Assembly (NCBI GenBank): GCA_017443465.1
Contig: JAFRXO010000033.1
Coordinates: 42,184 to 106,183, forward strand
DNA: 64,000 nucleotides
Source of the DNA: Bacteroidales bacterium
GTDB lineage: Bacteria > Bacteroidota > Bacteroidia > Bacteroidales > UBA932
Reading direction: 5' to 3'
Translations under genes and position numbers: made by a program
Shown: piece by piece, positions 42,749 to 51,956 of the stretch
Layout: every line of letters starts with the position of its first letter
Position numbering within the stretch: the first letter of the stretch is position 1
The notes under the pieces: model-generated
Told to the model about the DNA's origin: nothing
Database searches by the model: none
Seen by the model: the letters and a program-made list of their open reading frames with translations, nothing else

Positions 42749-44797
42749 ATGTCCCGGCCGCTCGTATCGAAAGAAATATATGTTCCAGTACTGATCCTTT
42801 TCGCAGTGCTTCTGGTCCTGATGCCGCGTAATCCGAAGTTCAACTACGATTACAAGAAAGGTTCACCGTGGAACTATGAGACCCTGATCGCGCAGTTCGA
42901 TTTCCCAATCCTCAAGACAGAGGCTCAGATGCAGGAACAGCGTGAGAAGGCAGGTTCGAGCGTAGTGCCGTATTACCGCTGGTCTGACGACATAGTGGGC
43001 AGGAACCTGAAAGCCGCCCAGCGTCTTTCATTCGGGGACTCAAGGGTGAAGAACGCTGCGATCGATGCGATGACTGCTGTCTATTCCAAGGGGATAGTCC
43101 CTGACGAAGGAGTCCGTATCGACAAGAATGTAGACGTTTCCAATGCCGTATTGTTCATCCAGAAGGACAAGCGCGCTCAGAAATATCCTGTCACTGAGGT
43201 ATATCTCCAGAGTGAGGCCCGCGACAAACTGCTCTCCCTCGTAACACAGGAGGTCGGCGGAGCAAATGTGGACTCCCTGCTGCTCGCTTCAGGTATTTAC
43301 GACCTGGTCGTGCCGAACCTGGAGTACGACAAGCAGACCACCCAGCTCATCCATGCTGAATCTGCGGACGACATATCTCCTACGATCGGGTTCGTGAATG
43401 CCGGTGACCTGATTGTGTCGGAAGGAGAGATCGTCACTTCAGAAATCGCCCAGGTGCTGGATTCTTATAAAGTTGAATATGAGGACAGTGTCGGGTCGAG
43501 CGGCCCCGGTATCTTCCGCTGGCTTGGGAACGGTCTTCTCGCCTTGGTGCTCATAGCGGCCCTCCTGCTGACCCTTTACATGATGTATCCGAAGATCTAC
43601 ATGGAGCCCAACAGTTTCGCATATATGATCCTCGTCTTCGGAATCGCGTCGGTGGGGGCTATCCTGGGTTCGAAGCTCAGCGGCCAGCTGATATACATGA
43701 TCCCGTTCACTCTTACCGCCCTCTATCTCCAGGCATTCTTCAAGAACAAGACGGTCCTTCCCATATGCATACTGTCCCTCATCCCGCTCCTGGCATTCGC
43801 CCATGACGGGGTAGTCCTCTTCGTGATGTTTACCGTAGCGGATATTGTGTGCATATATACATTCAGCTTTTTCAGCCGCGGATGGAGGCAGTTCATCAAC
43901 GCAGGGATCGTATTCCTTACGCTGCTGGTGGTCTATTTTGCCTTCAGGCTTATCGATCTGGTGAATGGAAATGCTTATTATGCAATTATTTATCTCTTCA
44001 TAGGCTCATTCATGGCCGTGGCGGGCTATCCGTTGGTCTACCTGTTCGAGAAGCTCTTCAACCTCGTCTCCTCTTCCCGTCTGCAGGAGCTTTGCGATAC
44101 CAACAATCCGCTTCTCCAGAAGCTTGAGGCTACCGCACCCGGGACATTCCAGCACTCCCTTCAGGTGATGAGCATGGCAGATGCCTGTGCCCGCGCCATA
44201 GGAGCGAATGTGCTCCTGGTCCGCGCCGGTGCCCTTTACCATGATCTTGGCAAGATGGAAAACCCGCAGTGCTTCATAGAGAACGAGTCTCTCGTTCCGG
44301 GGCAGGCCGGAGAATATCACAAGAACCTTACTGCAAAGGAGAGCGCACGTGACATCATCAGGCACGTAGATGACGGACTGGTGATTGCCGACAAGGCCCG
44401 CCTTCCCCAGGTTATAAAGGATTTCATATCTTCCCACCACGGGACGGCACTTACAGGCTATTTCTACAACAAATGGGTGAATATGGGTGGAGATCCGGAG
44501 GATAAGGCGGAATTCACTTATCATGGCAGCAAGCCACGTACCCGTGAAGAAATGATACTCATGCTCTGCGATACCATAGAGGCTGCATCCAGGACTCTGA
44601 AGGAACGTACTCCGGAGGCTTTCTCCAGCCTTGTCAACAGTATGGTAGACGCCAAGATGAGGGACGGACAGTTCGAGGACTGCGAACTTTCTATCAAGGA
44701 CCTTAATGTGGTCAGGGATGTTGTAATGTCCTATCTCGGGCAGCTTTACCACGGGAGGGTCGCATATCCCAAGAGGAACCAGAAAACAACAAAATAA
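42749..44797 (+). CDS. 7TM-HD phosphohydrolase (PgpH-like)
   Basis: The 682-residue protein has an N-terminal membrane segment, an extracytoplasmic 7TMR-HDED-like domain (about 30-260), seven clustered membrane segments (about 265-440) and a cytoplasmic HD domain. The HD residues are His469 and the pair His498-Asp499 (GALYHDLGKM). Homologues such as Listeria PgpH hydrolyse cyclic di-AMP; that substrate is inferred here. It starts 8 bases after the SDR gene, in a CATATG, and is followed by tig. Confidence 0.85.
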   Translation: MSRPLVSKEIYVPVLILFAVLLVLMPRNPKFNYDYKKGSPWNYETLIAQFDFPILKTEAQMQEQREKAGSSVVPYYRWSDDIVGRNLKAAQRLSFGDSRVKNAAIDAMTAVYSKGIVPDEGVRIDKNVDVSNAVLFIQKDKRAQKYPVTEVYLQSEARDKLLSLVTQEVGGANVDSLLLASGIYDLVVPNLEYDKQTTQLIHAESADDISPTIGFVNAGDLIVSEGEIVTSEIAQVLDSYKVEYEDSVGSSGPGIFRWLGNGLLALVLIAALLLTLYMMYPKIYMEPNSFAYMILVFGIASVGAILGSKLSGQLIYMIPFTLTALYLQAFFKNKTVLPICILSLIPLLAFAHDGVVLFVMFTVADIVCIYTFSFFSRGWRQFINAGIVFLTLLVVYFAFRLIDLVNGNAYYAIIYLFIGSFMAVAGYPLVYLFEKLFNLVSSSRLQELCDTNNPLLQKLEATAPGTFQHSLQVMSMADACARAIGANVLLVRAGALYHDLGKMENPQCFIENESLVPGQAGEYHKNLTAKESARDIIRHVDDGLVIADKARLPQVIKDFISSHHGTALTGYFYNKWVNMGGDPEDKAEFTYHGSKPRTREEMILMLCDTIEAASRTLKERTPEAFSSLVNSMVDAKMRDGQFEDCELSIKDLNVVRDVVMSYLGQLYHGRVAYPKRNQKTTK

Positions 44798-44812
44798 AAT
44801 ACATTTACACTT

Positions 44813-46129
44813 ATGAACGTTGAACACATTGAAACAGGGGAGCTGACACGCAAGCTTACCATTGAAATCGCACCGGAAGATTATGCAGAGGCTCTTCGCA
44901 AGAGGCTCAATGCGCGAAAGAGAGAGGCAGAATTCAGAGGCTTCCGCAAGGGTATGGCCCCGCTTGCACTGGTGAAAAGGGTATATGGAGACCAGTGCCT
45001 GGTGGATTCGGTAAATGACATCGTATCCGGAGAACTGGACAAATACGTCAAGGACAACAATCTCCGTCTCCTCGGAGAGCCCTTGTCATCGGAAGACCAG
45101 CCCCAGCTTGACTGGCAGGATGGTAATTCTTTCACTTTCAAATTCGACCTGGGACTGCGCCCGCAGCTTTCCTTCGAACTCGGTAAAGAGGACAAGGTGC
45201 CTTACTATGACATCAACATCACCAAGGAGGCTGTCAGCGAGATGAAGAAGAACATCCTCCGTCAGTTCGGTTCCCTGGAAGAGGGCAAGAAGGCCGGAAA
45301 GGACGATTATGTGATCTGCGATTTCTCCAATGCCGCCGGGCACAAGGTAGAAGGAGTCTATGTTACTGTCCGCAATGCCGAGGGTGAGGCTCATGACAAG
45401 TTCCTCGGAGCTAAGGTCGATGACAAGTTCCAGATCAATGTCAATGAGGCGTTTACGAATGAGACCGACCGTGCCGCGATGCTGAAGGTCAAGAAAGACG
45501 AACTCGCCGACATGGATCCGGTCTTCGATGTGACCATAGTGAACATCAAGACTTTCGTCCCCGCCGAGGCTAACCAGGACACTTTCGACAAGGCTTTCGG
45601 AAAGGACAAGGTCCACAATGACGAGGAATTCGAGAAGGCTGTCGAAGAGCAGCTCGCACGCAACTATACTGAAGAGGCCGACTACAGGTTCTCCTCTGAC
45701 CTCCGCAAGTTCCTCATCGGGAAATCCGCAGTTGAACTTCCCGAGGACTTCCTCCGCAGGTGGCTCCTCGAGATCGATACCAAGACTGACAAGGAGACTC
45801 TCGAGCGTGAGTTCCCGTCCTTCATCTATGACTTCAAGTGGCAGCTTGTCCGCGACTACCTGATGGACAAATTCTCCCTCAAGGTTGAGGACAAGGACCT
45901 CCAAGAGGCTGCTGAGGCATATGTTACATACCAGTATGCACAGTACGGAATGGGCGGCGTGCCTGAGGAATACATCAAGAATGCGGCTAACGACATCATG
46001 AGGAATGAGGACCAGGTCCGCAACCTCCTCTCCCAGGTGGAGAGCCAGAAAGTCATCGCCGCTTCCCGTGACGCCGTCACCCTGGCTCACAAGAAGATCA
46101 GTGTTGACAAATTCAGGGCTCTTGAATAA
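44813..46129 (+). CDS. tig: Trigger factor
   Basis: The 438-residue ribosome-associated chaperone has the N-terminal ribosome-binding domain with the signature FRGFRKGMAP (near residue 40), then a central domain that in Bacteroidota diverges from the FKBP-type prolyl isomerase, and a helical C-terminal domain. It binds nascent chains. The stop TAA shares its last base with the clpP ATG (TAATG), indicating coupled translation, and tig-clpP-clpX is the standard proteostasis operon order. Confidence 0.93.
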   Translation: MNVEHIETGELTRKLTIEIAPEDYAEALRKRLNARKREAEFRGFRKGMAPLALVKRVYGDQCLVDSVNDIVSGELDKYVKDNNLRLLGEPLSSEDQPQLDWQDGNSFTFKFDLGLRPQLSFELGKEDKVPYYDINITKEAVSEMKKNILRQFGSLEEGKKAGKDDYVICDFSNAAGHKVEGVYVTVRNAEGEAHDKFLGAKVDDKFQINVNEAFTNETDRAAMLKVKKDELADMDPVFDVTIVNIKTFVPAEANQDTFDKAFGKDKVHNDEEFEKAVEEQLARNYTEEADYRFSSDLRKFLIGKSAVELPEDFLRRWLLEIDTKTDKETLEREFPSFIYDFKWQLVRDYLMDKFSLKVEDKDLQEAAEAYVTYQYAQYGMGGVPEEYIKNAANDIMRNEDQVRNLLSQVESQKVIAASRDAVTLAHKKISVDKFRALE

Positions 46130-46800
46130 TGGATGATTTTCAGAAATATGCTGTGAAGGGCAGGGGAATCAGTTCCCTGACCCTTGACGGCTACCGAAGC
46201 CTGACGGACGCATACATCACTCCCAATATCATCGAGGAGCGCAGGATGAATGCGGTTGCCATGGACGTGTTCAGCCGTCTGATGGCTGACAGGATCATAT
46301 TCTTGGGAGTCCCTATCGACGATGATGTCGCCAACATAGTAGAGGCACAGCTCCTCTACCTGGCTTCCATCGACCCGTCCGCAGACATATCACTCTATCT
46401 CAACACTCCTGGCGGTCAGGTGTCCTCAGGTCTTGGGATATATGATACTATGCAGATAGTGGAACCCGACGTCGCTACGATTTGCACCGGTATGGCCGCT
46501 TCGATGGGCTCGGTGCTCCTCTGTGCGGGTGCCCGCGGAAAGCGTTCTGCCCTCGAGCATGCCAGGGTGCTGATCCACCAGCCTCTCGGAGGCGCCCAGG
46601 GCCAGGCATCCGACATCCTGATCGCAGCCAAGGAGATAGAGAAGATCCGCAAGGACCTCTACGAGATTATCGCCAGGCACACCGGACAGAGCTACGAGAA
46701 GGTCTTCGCTGATTCCGACAGGGATTTCTGGATGGATTCCCGTGAGGCTCTGGAATACGGGATGATCGACGAGATACTTTCTCCCAAGAAGAAGAAATAA
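46129..46800 (+). CDS. clpP: ATP-dependent Clp protease proteolytic subunit
   Basis: The 223-residue serine protease has the active-site Ser125 (GMAASMGSVLL) and His150 (VLIHQPLGG), with the Asp in the DSDRDFWMD region. The N-terminal extension of about 25 residues before the core is likely a propeptide. It forms the barrel that degrades proteins delivered by ClpX. It overlaps tig by one base and clpX by one base, both as TAATG. Confidence 0.96.
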   Translation: MDDFQKYAVKGRGISSLTLDGYRSLTDAYITPNIIEERRMNAVAMDVFSRLMADRIIFLGVPIDDDVANIVEAQLLYLASIDPSADISLYLNTPGGQVSSGLGIYDTMQIVEPDVATICTGMAASMGSVLLCAGARGKRSALEHARVLIHQPLGGAQGQASDILIAAKEIEKIRKDLYEIIARHTGQSYEKVFADSDRDFWMDSREALEYGMIDEILSPKKKK

Positions 46801-48026
46801 TGGCCGGAAGGGGAGTCAAGGACCAGAAACATTGTTGTCTTTGCGGACGTACGGAATCTGAGGTCCCTCTTCTTATCGAAGGGGCCGACGGATGGGTGTG
46901 CGCCGACTGCATGAAGCAGATCCACGACTATGTCGAGGACCTTACTACGATCAGGCAGTCTTCGCCGGCCGAGAAACTCACGGACATTAAGAAACCCGCT
47001 GAGATCAAGGAGTTTCTGGATCAGTATGTAATCGGCCAGGACAGGGCCAAGAAGCTTCTCTCCGTAGCGGTTTACAACCACTACAAGAGGGTGAACCACA
47101 ACTTGGTGGACAAGCCGAACGACGGGGTGGAGCTGGAGAAGTCCAACATCCTTCTCGTGGGCCCTACCGGTACCGGTAAGACATTGCTCGCCAAGACAAT
47201 AGCCCGCCTTTTGAACGTGCCGTTCACAATCGTGGATGCGACTGTACTTACTGAGGCCGGCTATGTAGGCGAGGATGTAGAATCTATCCTTACCCGTCTC
47301 CTTCAGGAGGCTGATTATGATGTGGCCAGGGCCGAGAGGGGGATAGTCTTCATCGATGAGATTGACAAGATAGCGCGCAAAGGAGACAATCCTTCGATTA
47401 CCCGCGATGTATCCGGGGAAGGCGTGCAGCAGGCTATGCTGAAACTTCTCGAAGGGAATGTAGTGAATGTGCCTCCGAAGGGCGGACGCAAGCATCCGGA
47501 GCAGGATTTCGTGCACGTGGACACCCAGAATATCCTTTTCATATGCGGTGGCGCGTTCGAAGGAATCGAGCGTCATATAGCCGAAAGGCTTAATACTCAA
47601 GTTGTTGGCTTCGGGACTTCTTCCAAGCAGCGTGTCCTCCGGGAGAATCTTCTCAAGTACGTCGATCCCCAGGACCTGAGATCATATGGACTTATCCCTG
47701 AGATAGTTGGAAGGCTTCCTGTTGTGACACATCTGGATTCGCTTAACCGTGATTCGCTTCTGAGGATCCTGACAGAGCCGAAGAACGCTATACTTAAGCA
47801 GTATGCCGAGTTGTTCCGCATGGACGGAATCAAGCTCGTCGTCCAGTCTGCCGTGAAGGAACTGATTGTGGACACAGCCATCGCGAACAAGATGGGGGCG
47901 CGTGGCCTCCGTTCCATATGCGAGCGCATCTTCAATGATGCGATGTATGATGCTCCGTCTTCCGGCAACAGGACTTTCACCGTGACTTTGGCATATGCCA
48001 AGGCCCGTCTTTCGGACGAAGCATAG
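46800..48026 (+). CDS. clpX: Clp protease ATP-binding subunit ClpX
   Basis: The 408-residue unfoldase has an N-terminal zinc-binding domain (Cys pairs in CCLCGRTE and CADCMKQ), Walker [14 protein letters not shown], Walker [13 protein letters not shown] and the pore and sensor motifs of the ClpX AAA+ domain. It recognises, unfolds and translocates substrates into ClpP. It ends the tig operon and is followed by a long inverted repeat and a terminator. Confidence 0.97.
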   Translation: MAGRGVKDQKHCCLCGRTESEVPLLIEGADGWVCADCMKQIHDYVEDLTTIRQSSPAEKLTDIKKPAEIKEFLDQYVIGQDRAKKLLSVAVYNHYKRVNHNLVDKPNDGVELEKSNILLVGPTGTGKTLLAKTIARLLNVPFTIVDATVLTEAGYVGEDVESILTRLLQEADYDVARAERGIVFIDEIDKIARKGDNPSITRDVSGEGVQQAMLKLLEGNVVNVPPKGGRKHPEQDFVHVDTQNILFICGGAFEGIERHIAERLNTQVVGFGTSSKQRVLRENLLKYVDPQDLRSYGLIPEIVGRLPVVTHLDSLNRDSLLRILTEPKNAILKQYAELFRMDGIKLVVQSAVKELIVDTAIANKMGARGLRSICERIFNDAMYDAPSSGNRTFTVTLAYAKARLSDEA

Positions 48027-48056
48027 TTTTCGCGCTTCTTACGCGTCGTGCGTTTG

Positions 48057-48135
48057 CGTCTTCCCTCCGCAGAGGGGCAAGACGATTTGGAGCGGATGCG
48101 ACGCATGAGGATTGCCCCTCTGCGGAGGGAAGACG
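48057..48135. repeat. Long perfect inverted repeat between clpX and acyl-CoA dehydrogenase
   Basis: The 24-base arm at 48057-48080 is the exact reverse complement of 48112-48135, with a 31-base loop. A second, smaller palindrome lies in the loop (ATGCG 48096-48100 and CGCAT 48102-48106, centre base A). No U-tract directly follows, and a separate terminator lies 15 bases further on. It encodes no protein. It could be a miniature element, a REP-like repeat or a structured 3' RNA; this cannot be settled from one copy. Confidence 0.8.
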
Positions 48136-48149
48136 GAGATACAATGAAA

Positions 48150-48187
48150 ATGGTCCCGAAGTATTTGACTTCGGGGCCATTGATTTA
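48150..48187. terminator. Bidirectional terminator between clpX and acyl-CoA dehydrogenase
   Basis: A 13-bp stem (48150-48162 with 48168-48180, one G-T pair, 5-base loop ATTTG) lies between convergent genes. T-rich sequence follows on the plus strand and TTTTCATTG on the minus strand. Confidence 0.75.
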
Positions 48188-48201
48188 ATATGCCGTGCTT
48201 T

Positions 48202-49911
48202 CTATTCGGCGCGGAGGTCCGGGAGGAGTGCCGGGTCGAATGAAGCTATGAAGGCTGAATGACCGGCTGCGGTCTCGGCGGCGAGGCCTGCGAAAATGCG
48301 GGCGCTCCCGGCGAAGAGTTCCTCGCAGCGGGCGGCATCGCTCAGGAGGAGGAGTCCCATGAGGGTCATGCCCGTCATCTGGAAGAGCCTGCGTCCAAGG
48401 AAGTCCGTGACTTCCTGGTCACCGAAGGACTTGACCTTTTCAATCGATGCGTTCAACTCCTCGGCTGCCTTTGCAAGGCTGGCCTTCGCTCCTGCGAGTG
48501 AAGATGGAACCTCAGATGCAAGGAGTTCTTCGATCTCTTTGGAATAGGTGCCGTTGGTGATGTAGCGGAGCGCTGCAACTACCTGAAGCTGAGTTGTTCC
48601 TTCATAAATGGAGAGAATCCTGGCATCGCGGTATAGCCTCTGGCTCTTGTATTCCATGATGAATCCTGAGCCTCCGTGGATCTGGATTGCATCATATGCA
48701 TTCTGGTTCGCGAATTCGGATGTCATTCCCTTGGTGATGGGAGTGAGAGCGTCGGCCAGGCGCGAATATTTCTTCTGCTCAGCCCTTTCTTCCGCGGTCA
48801 GCGGACGCTCGCGGGCGATGTCTTCAAGGGTCTTGTAGATGTCAACGTAGCGCGAAGTCATGTAGAGGATCGAGCGGCCGGCGTCAATCTTGGCCTTCAT
48901 CCTGGAAAGCATGTCATATACGGCCGGGAAGAGGATGATCTTCTTGTCGAACTGGGCCCTTTCGCGGGCATATGCGAGGCCTTCATTGTAGGCAGCCTGC
49001 ATGAGTCCGACGCTCTGGGCTCCGATGCCGAGACGGGCACCGTTCATAAGTGACATTACGTATTTGATGAGGCCCAGGCGGGTCTGTCCGCAGAGTTCTG
49101 CCTTGGCGTTCTTGTAAACCAGTTCGCATGTGGGGGAACCGTGGATTCCGAGCTTGTTCTCGATGTGACGGACTGTGACTCCGCCGTTGCGCTTGTCATA
49201 TATGAACATACTCAGGCCGCGTCCGTCGTGCGTCCCTTCCTCGGAGCGGGCGAGTACCAGGTGGATGTCGGAGTCGCCGTTGGTGATGAAGCGCTTCACT
49301 CCGTTGAGGTACCACTGGTCTTCTTCGGCATTGTAGGTGGCCTTGAGCATAACCCTCTGGAGGTCACTTCCTGCATCGGGTTCGGTGAGGTCCATTGACA
49401 TGGTTTCTCCGGCGCAGACGCGTGGAATGTATTTCTGCCTCTGCTCCTCGCTTCCGAAAGCGTAGAGGGTTTCGACGCAGTCCTGGAGGCTCCATACATT
49501 CTGGAATCCGGCATCAGCCTCTGACATCATCTCCGATGCCATGGAGTAGGGAGTGATGGGCATGTTGAGTCCGCCGTAGCGTCTGGGCATGCTGACGCCC
49601 CACAGTCCGGCTTTGCGGGTGGCCTCAAGGTTCTCATATGTCTTGGATGCATAGTGCATGCGTCCGTCGACAAGGTGCGGACCTTCCTGGTCAACTGCTT
49701 CGGAATTAGGCTCCACGATGTTTGCGGTGATGTCTCCTACGATTGACAGGACCTGTTTGTAGTTCTCTATTGCGTCTTCGAAATCCACCGGGGCTTCTGG
49801 ATAGCTGTCCTTGTCGGCGAAGCCTCTTTCGCGCAGCTCGACGATGCGCTTCATGAGCGGGTGATGGAGGTGGAACTCGAGTTCGGGATTGTCGGTAAAA
49901 TAGTTCGCCAT
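48202..49911 (-). CDS. Acyl-CoA dehydrogenase family protein
   Basis: The 569-residue FAD enzyme has an N-terminal helical part, the central LTEPDAGSD FAD-contact motif and the C-terminal catalytic region ending in SIYEGTTQLQ with the likely base Glu. About 130 extra C-terminal residues distinguish it from the usual 380-residue enzymes, placing it with the longer type common in Bacteroidota. Substrate chain length is unknown. It is the third gene of an etfB-etfA-acd operon, so its electrons go to that flavoprotein. Confidence 0.9.
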   Translation of the reverse strand: MANYFTDNPELEFHLHHPLMKRIVELRERGFADKDSYPEAPVDFEDAIENYKQVLSIVGDITANIVEPNSEAVDQEGPHLVDGRMHYASKTYENLEATRKAGLWGVSMPRRYGGLNMPITPYSMASEMMSEADAGFQNVWSLQDCVETLYAFGSEEQRQKYIPRVCAGETMSMDLTEPDAGSDLQRVMLKATYNAEEDQWYLNGVKRFITNGDSDIHLVLARSEEGTHDGRGLSMFIYDKRNGGVTVRHIENKLGIHGSPTCELVYKNAKAELCGQTRLGLIKYVMSLMNGARLGIGAQSVGLMQAAYNEGLAYARERAQFDKKIILFPAVYDMLSRMKAKIDAGRSILYMTSRYVDIYKTLEDIARERPLTAEERAEQKKYSRLADALTPITKGMTSEFANQNAYDAIQIHGGSGFIMEYKSQRLYRDARILSIYEGTTQLQVVAALRYITNGTYSKEIEELLASEVPSSLAGAKASLAKAAEELNASIEKVKSFGDQEVTDFLGRRLFQMTGMTLMGLLLLSDAARCEELFAGSARIFAGLAAETAAGHSAFIASFDPALLPDLRAE

Positions 49912-49914
49912 GGC

Positions 49915-50937
49915 TTATTTGCTGTTCTTCTTGTAGTACTTGATGAGTTTGGGAACGACATCCTCTACGCGGCCTGTGATGATGTAATCCGCGATGCGGT
50001 TGATCGGGGCCTCCGGATCGGTGTTGATTGAGATGATGATGTCGCTGTCCTGCATTCCGGCGATGTGCTGGATCTGGCCTGAGATTCCGCAGGCGATGTA
50101 AACCTTAGGATGTACAGTCACACCCGTCTGGCCGACCTGCCTGCTGGGGTCTACGAATCCGGCGTCCACGGCAGCGCGGCTTGCACCTACCTCTCCGTGA
50201 AGGGCGGCTGCAAGTTCGAAGAGCATGTCGAAGCCTTCCTTGCTGCCCATTCCGTAACCGCCCGCGACTACTATCGGGGAACTCTTGAGGTTGTTCTTGG
50301 CAGCCTCTACATGACGGTCCAGGACACTGACTACGAAATCCTCTGCGGGTACGTATTTGCTGACGTCAGGATAGCTTACTTCACCTTTGTAGGCGGGATC
50401 CTTTATCTCTTTCTGCATGACTCCGCTGCGCACCGTTGCCATCTGGGGGCGGTGCTCAGGGTTCACGATGGTGGCGACGATGTTTCCTCCGAAGGCCGGA
50501 CGGATCTGGTAGAGGAGATCCTTGTAAGATTTGCCTGTCTTCTTGTCCTCGAAGTCACCGATCTCAAGCTGGGTGCAGTCGGCTGTAAGGCCGCTGGTAA
50601 GGCTTGAGGAGACTCTCGGGCCGAGGTCACGGCCGATGACCGTAGCTCCCAGCAAGGCGATCTGAGGCTGTTCCTCTTTGAAGAGGTTGACCAGGATGTC
50701 AGTGTGGGGAGCTGAAGTGTAAGGTGAAAGGCCGGGAGCATCGAAAACATGGAGCTTGTCAACTCCGTAGGGGAGTATCTGGCTCTCTACTTTTCCTTTG
50801 ATTCCTGTGCCGGCGGCAACTGCTTCGAGGCTGACTCCGAGGCGGTCGGCGAGTTTGCGGCCTTTGGTAAGGAGTTCCTGGGAGACTTCGGCTACTACCG
50901 TCCCTTCCAGTTCACAATATACGAATACGTTGTTCAT
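49915..50937 (-). CDS. etfA: Electron transfer flavoprotein, alpha subunit
   Basis: The 340-residue protein has an N-terminal nucleotide-binding domain and the C-terminal FAD domain with the signature region KVYIACGISGQIQHIAGM and a final DIIISINTDPEAPI. With EtfB it accepts electrons from the acyl-CoA dehydrogenase encoded 3 bases downstream. The start codon is ATG, 13 bases after etfB. Confidence 0.95.
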   Translation of the reverse strand: MNNVFVYCELEGTVVAEVSQELLTKGRKLADRLGVSLEAVAAGTGIKGKVESQILPYGVDKLHVFDAPGLSPYTSAPHTDILVNLFKEEQPQIALLGATVIGRDLGPRVSSSLTSGLTADCTQLEIGDFEDKKTGKSYKDLLYQIRPAFGGNIVATIVNPEHRPQMATVRSGVMQKEIKDPAYKGEVSYPDVSKYVPAEDFVVSVLDRHVEAAKNNLKSSPIVVAGGYGMGSKEGFDMLFELAAALHGEVGASRAAVDAGFVDPSRQVGQTGVTVHPKVYIACGISGQIQHIAGMQDSDIIISINTDPEAPINRIADYIITGRVEDVVPKLIKYYKKNSK

Positions 50938-50950
50938 TTTCTTTCTCTTT

Positions 50951-51850
50951 TTAGCCGATGATCTTTTCGTCGCGGAGTTCTTTTACGAGCCACTCTATGT
51001 CAGCGTCGCTGTCGGAAAGGCTCTTGCTTTCCTTGGCCTGGAAGACAATGTTCTGGACTGCCATGACCTTGGTCGGGGAACCGGCGAGGCCGCACTGCTG
51101 CGGGTCTCCGTCTATGTCAGCCACGCTCCACTGGGTGAGGTTGAGCCACTCCCTGGAATCGTAGAGGTAGTCATATGAATCGTCCCTTCCGGGAGTTCCG
51201 GGCTTGACTGGTAACGCAACGCGCTCAGACGGGCAGGAAGCTCTCTTGAACTTCATGACCAGCTTGGCGTTGGCCGGGCGGCACGGAGCGGCGGTGCCGT
51301 TCACCGTGATGAGGCAGGGCATCGGAGCTGAAACAGTCTCGGTGCCACCGTCGATGTGACGGCGGATAGTGAGCCTGCCGTCTTTGCAGTCGAGGATTTC
51401 CTCGGCATATGTTACCTGGCTGAGTCCAAGTTTCTGGGCGACCTGCGGTCCTACCTGGGCGGTGTCACCGTCGATAGCCTGGCGTCCGCCTATGATTATG
51501 TCGGCTCCGCCGATTTTCTTTATGGCTGTAGCAAGCGCATATGACGTGGCGAGGGTGTCAGCTCCGGCAAAGAGCCTGTCAGTAAGAAGCCATCCGGTGT
51601 CAGCGCCCCTGTAAAGGCCCTGGCGGATCAGTTCGGCCGCCCTCGGGGGGCCCATGGTGAGTATGCCGACGCTTGTGCCGGGGTTCTGCTCCTTAAGACG
51701 GAGAGCCTGCTCAAGCGCATTCATGTCGTCCGGGTTGAAAATTGCTGGAAGGGCGGCGCGGTTGACTGTCCCTTCGGGAGTCATTGCGTCTTTGCCTACG
51801 TTCCTTGTGTCAGGCACCTGCTTGGCAAGTACGATGATTCGAAGATTCAT
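50951..51850 (-). CDS. etfB: Electron transfer flavoprotein, beta subunit
   Basis: The 299-residue subunit has the N-terminal LAKQVPDTRNV and the signature AIDGDTAQVGPQVAQKLGL. The ATG at 51850, in a CATATG, is preferred because the 28 extra upstream codons cross its own promoter. It heads the etfB-etfA-acd operon. Whether this ETF is bifurcating cannot be read here, since no NADH-dependent partner is adjacent. Confidence 0.94.
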   Translation of the reverse strand: MNLRIIVLAKQVPDTRNVGKDAMTPEGTVNRAALPAIFNPDDMNALEQALRLKEQNPGTSVGILTMGPPRAAELIRQGLYRGADTGWLLTDRLFAGADTLATSYALATAIKKIGGADIIIGGRQAIDGDTAQVGPQVAQKLGLSQVTYAEEILDCKDGRLTIRRHIDGGTETVSAPMPCLITVNGTAAPCRPANAKLVMKFKRASCPSERVALPVKPGTPGRDDSYDYLYDSREWLNLTQWSVADIDGDPQQCGLAGSPTKVMAVQNIVFQAKESKSLSDSDADIEWLVKELRDEKIIG

Positions 51851-51880
51851 ATGGTTCAGATCTTTTGTTTTTACGCGGCA

Positions 51881-51888
51881 CAAAGATA
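51881..51888 (-). promoter_or_regulatory. -7 element of the etfB operon
   Basis: Minus-strand TATCTTTG matches TAnnTTTG exactly, 30 bases before the etfB ATG. No clear -33 TTTG is seen. Confidence 0.55.
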
Positions 51889-51956
51889 CCAAAAAATTCG
51901 CCAACTGCCCTGTCGGGCGGCCGGCGTGCACCACATGCAGGGCGATTTTGCCCCTA

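Noticed and set aside
48202-51850. The etfB-etfA-acd operon as an electron-bifurcating butyryl-CoA dehydrogenase complex
   Set aside because: No NADH-linked partner or crotonase/thiolase genes are adjacent, and bifurcating motifs cannot be confirmed by eye.
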